The position numbers were made by a program, and so were the translations under genes. From Prevotella sp. (GTDB lineage: Bacteria; Bacteroidota; Bacteroidia; Bacteroidales; Bacteroidaceae), in NCBI GenBank assembly GCA_016283605.1, contig JAEENF010000015.1, positions 1-25,607 on the forward strand: DNA of 25,607 nucleotides, written 5' to 3'. Positions 1 through 7,988 of this stretch are shown here, in pieces. A model generated the notes under the pieces. That model had not been told where the DNA came from, made no database searches, and saw only the letters and a program-made list of their open reading frames with translations. The number at the start of each line of letters is the position of its first letter. Positions within the stretch are counted from its first letter, which is position 1.

Positions 1-634
1 GATATATCTGCTCAGTAATCTGTTTTACGAGACTATCGACATCATCATACCCCTCCGCTTTCACCTCAAACGGTTCGTTGAATCCCTGAATTTTGCCTTC
101 TTCATCAAGAGACAGATAAATGATTTGCTTATCGTCATTCTTCGAAGTGTAATATGTCTGGTCAATGTCTTGTTTTGCAGCATGTACAGCAAAAACCTCC
201 TCGTTATCATCCAAGAACTTTTTCCACAACGCCTCCAGCTGTTCAGCAAGGCCTGCTTCTAACAGTCTGCCTGAATGACCGCCAGTCCAGTCGAAATCTG
301 GAATAGCACGACATAGTTCTTCTGTTGTCAATATTGCTCGATAATCTGGATGAATCATTACGTCAGGGTCTAAGTCCATATAAAATACTTCTCTGCCTTT
401 CCCTGACCAGTCTTCACCTTTATAGGGGTCAGAAGCAAAATACCCGCTCATGCAGATGCCAGTATTACCTTCGCCACAGCGAACCATGAAGAAACGGTCA
501 CCACAACTGGCGTTCTCATGTTCCCAAACGGCCCAGTTCAGGTCGTTATATTCCAATTCTCCCAATTTCTCCTGAAAATCATCCAATGTGTAACTGGAGA
601 TTGCAGGATTCCAAAACAAGATGTAAGTCTTCAT
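1..634 (-). CDS. Possible EVE/PUA-like domain protein (3' end outside window)
   Basis: The gene starts at the ATG at 634 (MKTYILFWNPAISSY) and stays open for 211 codons to the left edge, so its C-terminus is missing. I do not recognise the family with certainty. The N-terminal ~110 residues run: a strand with WNP, a WAVWEH segment, GDRFFMVR, then GICMSGYFASDP. That order resembles EVE/PUA-like domains, which often read modified bases in modification-dependent restriction enzymes such as McrB fusions; this is inference from pattern. The rest is acidic, with DDNEE near 145 and a hydrophilic C-terminal part. It lies 27 nt downstream of the acidic ORF and is co-directional with the nuclease/helicase genes, so it is probably the distal visible gene of that operon. 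Confidence 0.7.
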   Translation of the reverse strand, partial: MKTYILFWNPAISSYTLDDFQEKLGELEYNDLNWAVWEHENASCGDRFFMVRCGEGNTGICMSGYFASDPYKGEDWSGKGREVFYMDLDPDVMIHPDYRAILTTEELCRAIPDFDWTGGHSGRLLEAGLAEQLEALWKKFLDDNEEVFAVHAAKQDIDQTYYTSKNDDKQIIYLSLDEEGKIQGFNEPFEVKAEGYDDVDSLVKQITEQIY

Positions 635-661
635 ATCAATCTTTTTTATTATATTCTCACT

Positions 662-856
662 TTATTCCATTTCGTCTGGGCTGTCGTAAAACTCCATCGC
701 TGCGAGGGCTTCGTCATCGTTGCTGAAGTCGGAATCCTCTTCGAAGATTTCTTCCACTTCTTCAGCAACTTCTCTGTCCTCCAGTTGCTCTACCTCCACC
801 TTCTGATTCTCTGGTGTAAACGAGCCGACTTTACCTGATTTTATTCTGTGTCTCAT
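662..856 (-). CDS. Small highly acidic protein, function unknown
   Basis: A 64-aa ORF with a basic start (MRHRIKSGKVG) and a strongly acidic remainder: 22 of 64 residues are Asp or Glu. It is likely disordered or helical, with no signal peptide or membrane segment. It sits 51 nt downstream of the Vsr-type gene and 27 nt upstream of the possible EVE-like gene on the same strand, which supports a real gene. A small acidic partner could be a DNA mimic that restrains the nucleases, or simply a linker-like accessory protein; neither is shown by the sequence. I do not recognise the family. Confidence 0.6.
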   Translation of the reverse strand: MRHRIKSGKVGSFTPENQKVEVEQLEDREVAEEVEEIFEEDSDFSNDDEALAAMEFYDSPDEME

Positions 857-907
857 AATTCTAATTTTTTATGTTTCCCGTATTATTTACAACTTTTTTA
901 ATTAGAC

Positions 908-1468
908 TCAGCTTTCAGCTGCTATTTGCATCTGCAAATCTTCTTCATCCAGTTTCGGATATGGGATGGTTTTTGCCCCATGATCCTGTAGCCAGATGTG
1001 GTTCAAAGTAAAAGCGATAGAGTCTAGCGTCTCCTCGCGCTTGGCAGGTTTCAGTTCACACTCCCATACTGTGATGCAGTGCCAACCCATCGCCGCAAGT
1101 TTCTTCTGTTCCTCCTTGTCTCGTTCCTTGTTCCTGCGAATCTTCGCCACCCAGAACTCCCTATTCGTCTTCGGAATCTTACAGCATGTTGAACTTTCAA
1201 CTGACTCTAAACTCTCAACGCTAAACTCTGAACTCTCATTTGGCGGCATTGCCACCAAATGACCATGCCAGAAGCAACCATTCACAAAGATGCAGGTGCG
1301 GTACTTGCGCAGCACCATGTCGGGATGCCCAGGCAGCCTCTTGTGGTTAAGCCTATACCTGAATCCACGTTTCCACAGACCACGACGCACAATCATCTCC
1401 GGCTTCGTGTCCTTCGACCGAATGGCAGCCATATTCTTATGGCGTTGTTGAGGTGAGAGTTTGTCCAT
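908..1468 (-). CDS. vsr: Very-short-patch-repair-type (Vsr) endonuclease
   Basis: A 186-aa protein of the Vsr family, which nicks DNA at T:G mismatches left by deamination of 5-methylcytosine. Visible marks are NMAAIRSKDTKPE near residues 12-24, the LPGHPD motif with the catalytic Asp at 50, FVNGCFWHGH at 61-70 with Cys65 and His69, PKTNREFW at 99-106, and VWECEL at 134-139. Between HGH and the Cys95-Cys96 pair (near the usual zinc-ligand Cys), residues about 71-94 form an insertion not usual in the family; it is Ser/Glu-rich and encoded by a degenerate heptamer repeat. The gene begins 6 nt after the helicase-nuclease stop, so the two are probably co-transcribed. Vsr genes normally accompany a cytosine methyltransferase, and none is visible here. 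It may be a repair enzyme or a defence nuclease. Confidence 0.9.
   Translation of the reverse strand: MDKLSPQQRHKNMAAIRSKDTKPEMIVRRGLWKRGFRYRLNHKRLPGHPDMVLRKYRTCIFVNGCFWHGHLVAMPPNESSEFSVESLESVESSTCCKIPKTNREFWVAKIRRNKERDKEEQKKLAAMGWHCITVWECELKPAKREETLDSIAFTLNHIWLQDHGAKTIPYPKLDEEDLQMQIAAES
1192..1238. repeat. Degenerate heptamer repeat inside the Vsr gene
   Basis: On the plus strand the units read AACTTTC, an irregular 11-mer, AACTCTC, AACGCTA, AACTCTG and AACTCTC, all head to tail. On the coding strand they specify residues 77-93 of the Vsr-type protein, a Ser/Glu-rich stretch. Similar AACTCTN-type heptamers are familiar in intergenic DNA of Bacteroidales. Here the repeat seems to have expanded within a reading frame. 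Confidence 0.7.
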
Positions 1469-1474
1469 ATAGAA

Positions 1475-4417
1475 TTACGATTGTTTCTCAACCTTTTCCA
1501 TCCAGTTCTTAACTTGTTCGATGCACCAAGGTAACTGATCACGAACCTGCTGAACCCAGAAACGGATAACGTCCCATCCTTCGCGCATAAGTGCCTGATT
1601 GCGCAGTTGGTCATTGTATGATAGTTCGCCAGTCCACGTTTGGTGATACATTGCGCCATCTACCTCTATATCTAGTTTCTTTCCTTTGTGGAAAAGTGCA
1701 AGGTCGAGATAGTACTTGTCCACATGATATTGAGCCGTCACAGGAATGCCGGCATCAGAAAGTGCTTTTTGCAACAGATGCTCCCATTCTGATGATTCTA
1801 CTGGCGCATCTTCTCCACTACTATATTCTGCAAAGTGCTCCAAATAACTGACTCCACATTTCTTGCAATACTCTTTGTCGCCAACCGTTACCAACAAAGC
1901 CCTTGCTCTTGTAATGGCAACATTGAACAAGTTTCCTGTTGACTTCAGGAACATCAGACTCTGTGACTTTGTTCCTTCTGATACAACTGGAGAGAATATG
2001 ATTACATCCCGCTCATCGCCTTGGAATTTATGAACGGTATCGATGAGTATCTTATTATGGAGTTCCAAGTGATTACGTAGTTCTGCATCTCGCTCCAAAG
2101 CTTTAGTAATCATATCCGCTTGTAAATGGAAAGGAGTAGTTACACCAATGCTACCGTCAAAATCCAACTCCATTGCTAATCGTCTAAGAATACGGATTAC
2201 ACCTTCAGCTTCCTTAAGATTGTAAGCCCCACCGTTTTCTGGACGTACAGTCTTTCCCTTCACATTCATCCACTGCATACCAAGAATGGGCTTTCCATTG
2301 TTGGGTGACTGTAAACGGCTATAATCTGTAGCTATGCGAAGCGTGTTATCATAGAATTCCTGATTTGAGAATTGAATGATGTCAAGGAAACTGCGGTGAT
2401 GGTCACGTAATTGTATGATGTTTTCTGATTCCGTCATACTTTCTGTTAGATCATAAATAGAACTGCCACGATATGACCATCTAGGTTCGATCTCGTTGCT
2501 CAGAATGAGTGACAAATCCGTTTGCTTACTTAGCAGGCAGATGTGATTGAGCTGTTGCTTGTCACCAATTACTGCCACGCGTTTTGCTCTCATTAGCAAA
2601 GGTATCATAGATGCGATATCACACTGGCTGGCTTCGTCGATAATGAGCAAGTCATAAACCGCCTCCCTGAATGGAAGTCGCCTACGCGCACTCAAAGATG
2701 TAATGGCACTCACAGGCAGCATCTGCTTTAATGCTGGTGTGTAATCATCAACTCGATTGTGTTCAAGAAGGCTAATATAATCATGCAGTTCGCCTCTGTT
2801 TTGGGTGTTAAAGGTGCCTATATGTTGATTAAGCCACGAATTCCAAGCTAATTTAGCTTTCGCCTGCAGTTCCACATGCTCTGTCATCATGGCTGCATCA
2901 AGTTGTTCAAGTGATGCAGAATCACACATCTGAGTAAGAAGACCATTGTAGTTGGCTATTAAGCTTAAATCGTCTATCAGAGATTTGAACTCGTTATCGA
3001 AAGACATCCACTCTCGTTCAGTCATCTGAGAAGAAATGTTCAATCCAGGATGATACTTAGCCATAAAGGAATTGATAGACAGGACGAAAGTATTCAAATC
3101 GTCAACAATTCTCTTTTCCCATCTTTCCTTGAACAACTTATCCAGCAACCTGTCTGGCCCTTCCTGCAATGATTTGCGATTGTTCACAAAGGCGTTATAT
3201 GCCTCCTTGACCTCCTTGACTTCATTTTCAGTCAGAACACCGATCAAGTGCTGATACTTATCTCTTACGGCGCAGACAGATTGTTCCAATTCATCCAATT
3301 TGTTTCGATTGGCGACTATCTGTAACTTTTGGGCCCGCTTGGCATCATAGCTTGAATACACGCGTTTGTATGCGTCAATAGCATCAGAATACGAATCGTT
3401 CTTGGCTTTGGCCTTTTCCCATAGTTGGGTAAAATCAGAGATGCATTGTTTAGCACTCTTTTCGTATCTAAGTATCAATGGCAACTCTTTATTCAAGGCG
3501 TTTACGCGCTTTACAACAACGTCAACAGCATTATTGTTTTTGCTGGTGAATAAAACGTTCTGTCCTGCCATTGCTGCGTTGATAATGAGATTGGCTACTA
3601 CCTGTGTTTTGCCTGTTCCTGGAGGACCAGCTATCAGGGTTACGTCTGCACTCAGCGCAGAACGAACTGCCTTTTCCTGTTCATCATTCAGAGGTAGTAC
3701 TTCAAGGATTTCTTTTGTATAAGGTGGATTCTTATGAAATTGTTTATGAATAAACTTCCATAAGATAGAATGTCTTATATCAAGGTCTCCCCAGCTTTCA
3801 AGATTGGCCAACTCATTGCTTAAGCCGACGGTATATGGTGTTGGCTCTTTAGCAAATAGAATAGCACGATTTAGAATACCATCTGCATCAGTAATCTGTA
3901 TTTGCCCCTTTTTCAGATTATCGATGTTCAAATCGTCTAACCATTCCCAATCAGGACGAATGGTTCTAATCAGACTTACCTTTTCAGTCAAATCTTCAAA
4001 CGCAGCATGCCCGTCAGTAAAGCCCAATTCTGCCTCTAGTTCTCTCAGCTCATAGATGTTCTCTGTTTTCTCGTTTGTGGAATATTTGTCAATGATATCC
4101 TTGTTTATCAGCAGCTCCTCATCAATAGAAAAACCTTCTGGCTTACCATGGGTCCCGTCATTGTAAGTGACGTGAATAATGAACAGCGGTGAAAGGAAAT
4201 GCTTGGTCTTTAATACAGGATAACCAATCAGCAAATCCTTCTCTTTCTCAAGATTCCCACGAAGAAAGGCTCCAATTGCAGGCTGCTTCAAAGCACTCTT
4301 GTTAAGCCAAGGTAGGCCTATGAAAGACTGCTCATCCTTCATTGAAGCTCGAAGCGTTGTGTTACTCTCCAACGCAATGCAACTGATGTAATATTTACAG
4401 AGCCCTTTTAACGTCAT
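1475..4417 (-). CDS. SF1 (Upf1/AAA_11-type) helicase with C-terminal Vsr/DUF559-like nuclease domain
   Basis: A 980-aa protein. Residues 1-240 are an N-terminal region I cannot assign. Superfamily 1 helicase motifs follow: Q-like NDEQEKAV at 244-251, Walker A GPPGTGKT at 264-271, IIDEASQ at 592-598, GDKQQL at 618-623, DTVHKFQGDE near 793-802, and NVAITRAR at 832-839. A charged, probably coiled-coil insertion of about 280 residues lies between motifs Ia and II, as in Upf1/Dna2-like proteins. The last ~110 residues have LDLALF with Asp905 and LDIEVDG with Glu918 and Asp920, then EGWDVIRFW, typical of PD-(D/E)XK nucleases of the Vsr/DUF559 group. SF1 helicases fused to Vsr-like nucleases occur in defence islands. 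The gene starts 4 nt after the Nudix stop and ends 6 nt before Vsr. Internal ATGs such as Met26 are possible alternative starts. Confidence 0.88.
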   Translation of the reverse strand: MTLKGLCKYYISCIALESNTTLRASMKDEQSFIGLPWLNKSALKQPAIGAFLRGNLEKEKDLLIGYPVLKTKHFLSPLFIIHVTYNDGTHGKPEGFSIDEELLINKDIIDKYSTNEKTENIYELRELEAELGFTDGHAAFEDLTEKVSLIRTIRPDWEWLDDLNIDNLKKGQIQITDADGILNRAILFAKEPTPYTVGLSNELANLESWGDLDIRHSILWKFIHKQFHKNPPYTKEILEVLPLNDEQEKAVRSALSADVTLIAGPPGTGKTQVVANLIINAAMAGQNVLFTSKNNNAVDVVVKRVNALNKELPLILRYEKSAKQCISDFTQLWEKAKAKNDSYSDAIDAYKRVYSSYDAKRAQKLQIVANRNKLDELEQSVCAVRDKYQHLIGVLTENEVKEVKEAYNAFVNNRKSLQEGPDRLLDKLFKERWEKRIVDDLNTFVLSINSFMAKYHPGLNISSQMTEREWMSFDNEFKSLIDDLSLIANYNGLLTQMCDSASLEQLDAAMMTEHVELQAKAKLAWNSWLNQHIGTFNTQNRGELHDYISLLEHNRVDDYTPALKQMLPVSAITSLSARRRLPFREAVYDLLIIDEASQCDIASMIPLLMRAKRVAVIGDKQQLNHICLLSKQTDLSLILSNEIEPRWSYRGSSIYDLTESMTESENIIQLRDHHRSFLDIIQFSNQEFYDNTLRIATDYSRLQSPNNGKPILGMQWMNVKGKTVRPENGGAYNLKEAEGVIRILRRLAMELDFDGSIGVTTPFHLQADMITKALERDAELRNHLELHNKILIDTVHKFQGDERDVIIFSPVVSEGTKSQSLMFLKSTGNLFNVAITRARALLVTVGDKEYCKKCGVSYLEHFAEYSSGEDAPVESSEWEHLLQKALSDAGIPVTAQYHVDKYYLDLALFHKGKKLDIEVDGAMYHQTWTGELSYNDQLRNQALMREGWDVIRFWVQQVRDQLPWCIEQVKNWMEKVEKQS

Positions 4418-4421
4418 CTAT

Positions 4422-4811
4422 CTATGAATCTTTCGTCCTCAATACTTCAATTACCTCCAAATCTGCTGGCAGCCACTTTACGCTATCAAGTTCGCCTTTA
4501 GAAAGCCAACGTGCAGCCTCGTGCTCATTCAGATGCAACGCCTCTGTCTGCAACGAACAGAGGTAGCAATGCATGGTGAGATGAAACTTAGGATAATCAT
4601 ATTCTACAGTACAAATAAACTCGTCCACGCTAATCTCTGTCGAAAGCTCTTCGCGAATCTCGCGCATCAATGCCTCCTCAGGCGTTTCCCCTGCCTCCAT
4701 CTTCCCACCAGGAAACTCCCACCAGTCCTTGAAATCACCGTATCCACGCTGAGTGGCGAAAATCTTATTTTCCTTGCGAATAATCGCAGCTACGACTTCT
4801 ATCTGTTTCAT
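4422..4811 (-). CDS. MutT-like Nudix hydrolase
   Basis: A 129-aa protein about the length of MutT. The Nudix box spans residues 36-58: G36, E42, R50-E51, E54-E55, with Ser57 in place of the usual second Gly. GYGDFKDWWEFPGGK just before it matches the MutT/8-oxo-dGTPase subgroup, which hydrolyses damaged or modified (d)NTPs to the monophosphate. Its ATG shares one base with the stop of the upstream PLD-helicase gene (TAATG), so translation is probably coupled, and the helicase-nuclease follows after 4 nt. This placement suggests a role with the nuclease/helicase cassette rather than general housekeeping. The true substrate cannot be told from sequence. Confidence 0.9.
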   Translation of the reverse strand: MKQIEVVAAIIRKENKIFATQRGYGDFKDWWEFPGGKMEAGETPEEALMREIREELSTEISVDEFICTVEYDYPKFHLTMHCYLCSLQTEALHLNEHEAARWLSKGELDSVKWLPADLEVIEVLRTKDS

Positions 4812-7800
4812 TATCCTACTGCCATTTTTTGTGCCTTATCCAAGATAAAGCCTGGTATGTGATTCTGCATAGCCCAAGTGATGGTCATGGGCTTGTCGCC
4901 ATGTGATTTGACGTAATCAACAAGGCCTAAACAATAATAGGGCGAGGTGAAGCCATAGGCATCCACCTTGTGTTCTCTGACAAACAACAAAAATTTGCGT
5001 CCGTTGTTTTTTTGCTCCACATAGCGACGTCCAGAATTCTGATGACTGGCACTATTTTGTGACTGCCAATTGAACAAAGCCTCGTTGATGGCATAATCCT
5101 CATATTGTGTACTTGGTGAGAAGTCCTTGTCACTCTTGTTAAGCGTCACCCAAAGCAATTCTGTATTGATATCGTCCACATTGAACACACCGCTTTGAGG
5201 AATGGCACCAGCCTTTTCCGCAGTTCGTTTGCCAAATATGGCAAGCTGTTCCTCGCGAGTATAACAGCCAAATAGTTCAATCACATTGTCTGCACCAAGT
5301 TCTGCAATGGGTTTTGTAGAAATCATCAGATGCTCTGAAAGGTACTGAACAATCTGACGTAACTCATCTACAAATAACGGATACGAACCAAACTTCTTCA
5401 GACCTTCATCAACATTGGAGAATCCAAAGTTATCTATCGATTTGGCAAACAAATCGTAGTAGAGCATTAACGCGAAAGTGTTGTTCTTGGCATTATGCTC
5501 ATACTCAAAGCCATTGCTAATCAGTTTGCTGATAAAACCAAGATACCTGACGGAATTCACATGGATGAGTCTTGACATGTTTTTCTCAAACACTCTTGTA
5601 AACTCATCAGCTGGATAGGTTAACATGCCTGCTTCTCGCAAGAGTGCATTCCAACATCTGGTTTTGTAGATGACACGAATATCCAAATCGTATTGTGCCA
5701 AGAAGGTTGGCAAATTCAATGGTTTGTCGTTATTTACCCTGAACTGGCGTACTTCCAGAACAAGACGACGCAGATTGAAGATTGCCGACTTGATGTTGCT
5801 GATGATGTACTCACGAGCCAGCTTGTCCATCGTAATGGTGCATCCGCGAGGCAACATAGTGAAACTCTCGGCCACAGCGCCTTTGAGGGCTGTCGTGGTA
5901 ACATTCTTCGACTTAGGAATCAGCGCCCTGAAGCGACTCTCATAACTATAGTTCACGTGAGCCTGCGCCACGAAGTCGAGCACCGTCAAGCACTCTTTGT
6001 CTGGTGCAAGGCGCAATCCTCGACCTAACTGTTGTAAGAATATCGTAAGACTCTTTGTTGGTCGCAAGAACAGCACAGTATCAATCTCTGGAATGTCAAC
6101 ACCTTCGTTATAGATGTCAACAACACAGAGATAGTTTATCTTCTTAGCCCTGAACTGGCTCAGAATCTCATCACGACGTTCCAAGCTATCGTCACCAGAA
6201 AGCATAGCGGCATGATAACCGGCCGAACTCAATCCAGCAGCAATATCGCGTGCATGATCAAGCCTTGCACAGAAACAGAGAGCTCGACAACTATGTTCAT
6301 CAGATAGATAGCGTGGTAGCGACTCCGTAATCAGTCTTAGTCGGTCTGGTGTGTTCAACTTTCTCACCAATTCATTTTCATCATATCCGCCCTGAGTCCA
6401 GGCCACATGACTCAAATCGGTGGTTCTGTCACCTATGCAAAAATATTGGAACGGTGAAAGCAGCATGTTGTCTATAGCCTCAGGCAAGCGCAACTCGGCA
6501 GCAATACGCTGGTTAAAGTTCGACAGGTTCACACCATCAGCACGCTCTGGTGTTGCCGTCAGACCTATCAGAATCTTTGGCGTGAACAGGTCAAACACCT
6601 TTTGATAACTTATTGCTTCACTATGATGGGCCTCATCCACCACAACATAATCATAGTAGTCGGCTCCACACCTGCGGAATGTATCAAGATTGGAATTGAA
6701 CGACTGGATAGAAATAAACAAATGACTTAGATCTCCTGATGCTGAAGGTCTATGGTCGCCCACCCATAGTTCACCAAATGTACTGTCGTTCAAAACGGAA
6801 CAGAACGTATTGATTGACTGCTCCAATATCTCTTTGCGATGGGCCACAAAAAGGAGCCGATGACGCTGGTTAGCATCATAGAACCGTTTATAGTCGAAGG
6901 CTGCGATAACAGTTTTTCCTGTTCCTGTAGCGGCTACTATCAGATTCTTATTGCTATGATGTATTTCGCGCTCTACAGTCAGTTTGTCGAGAATGGCTTT
7001 CTGATGGGGCAGCACGTGATACTTCTGCAAAATGCGTCCCACACTTCTGTTTACCTCATTTCGTTCTGAAATGGCAGCCACAAAGCGTTCATAGTCGTAA
7101 TCCTCGAAGTTGTCGCTGTTCCAATAAGTGTCAAAAGTGGCAAGCGCTTTCTGGATAATATGCGGATTCTCCTGATTGGTGATACGCATATTCCACTCCA
7201 ATCCCTTTGTCAGAGCCGAACGTGATATGTTTGAAGAACCAATGTAGGCAGTATTCATGCCACTCTCCCTAACAAAGATGTAGGACTTGGCATGCAAACG
7301 GTCTAAGTCGCAATTATATGACACCTTTATCTCTACCTTATTTGGAGCAAGTTGTTTGAGGAAGTCCACTGCCTTGGGCTCACTAGCTCCCATATAAGTG
7401 GTAGTGATGAGTTTTAACTTGGCATTTGGTTTGGCAAGGAACTCACGCAAGGCATTCTCAAATATCCTGACACCAGAAAAACGCACAAAAGCCACTATCC
7501 AATAGATTTCGTCGGCAGTCTGGATGTCGCGCTCTATCTCACCATCAATTGAAAGGTCAGTATTACTGCCCGTAAAAAGGTTGCTGACAGTATAGCCAGA
7601 GAGCGGACGCATCGTTACGCGTTGCCTGGCTTGTTCCTTGGTAAGTCCAGCCATATCAACGATTCCACTCAACAACTCTTCTTGATTTGTAAGCAGACTA
7701 TCGTCAATGTTGCATTGCCAGTTCTTATCGATGTAATTAAGTATGTCATTGACGAACTGGAATCTGCCATCAAGGGATTCAAAGAGGGAATCATCAGAAA

Positions 7801-7960
7801 GCAGGCTGTTGATAATCTTCGCAATATAATTAGTCAGCAATTTTGGCGCCTCACCAGAATCAATGCTGTCTGTAAAGACATATTTGTCCGATAGAGCCTC
7901 CAACTTTCTCTTCAGAGCCTCGTATATCAGCGATTCATATATGCCTGATTTTAATTCCAT
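4811..7960 (-). CDS. PLD nuclease / DEAH helicase / DUF3427-like C-terminal protein
   Basis: A 1049-aa protein. Residues 1-120 are an uncharacterised N-terminal part. Residues about 145-270 form a PLD-type domain with LHAKSYIF (His223, Lys225) and GSSNIS at 241-246, a single HxK half-site as in NgoFVII/BfiI-like nucleases. An SF2 helicase follows: Walker A ATGTGKT at 344-350, VDEAHH at 441-446, GLTATPER at 466-473, and QLGRGLRL at 644-651. The remaining ~350 residues match what I remember of DUF3427, ending with KFLLFVREHK, YYCLGLVDY and PMTITW. This PLD-helicase-DUF3427 order recurs in mobile and defence loci. It starts 28 nt after the HNH stop and overlaps the Nudix start by one base. It is probably a DNA translocase-nuclease; the DUF3427 role is unknown, and a base-reader function is only a guess. 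Confidence 0.9.
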   Translation of the reverse strand: MELKSGIYESLIYEALKRKLEALSDKYVFTDSIDSGEAPKLLTNYIAKIINSLLSDDSLFESLDGRFQFVNDILNYIDKNWQCNIDDSLLTNQEELLSGIVDMAGLTKEQARQRVTMRPLSGYTVSNLFTGSNTDLSIDGEIERDIQTADEIYWIVAFVRFSGVRIFENALREFLAKPNAKLKLITTTYMGASEPKAVDFLKQLAPNKVEIKVSYNCDLDRLHAKSYIFVRESGMNTAYIGSSNISRSALTKGLEWNMRITNQENPHIIQKALATFDTYWNSDNFEDYDYERFVAAISERNEVNRSVGRILQKYHVLPHQKAILDKLTVEREIHHSNKNLIVAATGTGKTVIAAFDYKRFYDANQRHRLLFVAHRKEILEQSINTFCSVLNDSTFGELWVGDHRPSASGDLSHLFISIQSFNSNLDTFRRCGADYYDYVVVDEAHHSEAISYQKVFDLFTPKILIGLTATPERADGVNLSNFNQRIAAELRLPEAIDNMLLSPFQYFCIGDRTTDLSHVAWTQGGYDENELVRKLNTPDRLRLITESLPRYLSDEHSCRALCFCARLDHARDIAAGLSSAGYHAAMLSGDDSLERRDEILSQFRAKKINYLCVVDIYNEGVDIPEIDTVLFLRPTKSLTIFLQQLGRGLRLAPDKECLTVLDFVAQAHVNYSYESRFRALIPKSKNVTTTALKGAVAESFTMLPRGCTITMDKLAREYIISNIKSAIFNLRRLVLEVRQFRVNNDKPLNLPTFLAQYDLDIRVIYKTRCWNALLREAGMLTYPADEFTRVFEKNMSRLIHVNSVRYLGFISKLISNGFEYEHNAKNNTFALMLYYDLFAKSIDNFGFSNVDEGLKKFGSYPLFVDELRQIVQYLSEHLMISTKPIAELGADNVIELFGCYTREEQLAIFGKRTAEKAGAIPQSGVFNVDDINTELLWVTLNKSDKDFSPSTQYEDYAINEALFNWQSQNSASHQNSGRRYVEQKNNGRKFLLFVREHKVDAYGFTSPYYCLGLVDYVKSHGDKPMTITWAMQNHIPGFILDKAQKMAVG

Positions 7961-7973
7961 ATTTACTAGTAGT

Positions 7974-7983
7974 ATTATATAAT
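7974..7983. promoter_or_regulatory. Perfect palindrome ATTATATAAT before the PLD-helicase start
   Basis: A 10-bp perfect palindrome lies between the HNH stop and the PLD-helicase ATG, which is 13 nt away. The same 10-mer occurs in front of the XRE regulator at 9250-9259. It may be an operator for that regulator, or only the A/T-rich initiation context that Bacteroidetes favour. Confidence 0.3.
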
Positions 7984-7988
7984 TGGAG

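Noticed and set aside
4811..7960. Possible type I restriction HsdR subunit
   Set aside because: The N-terminus is PLD-type, not HsdR-type, and no HsdM or HsdS gene accompanies it.
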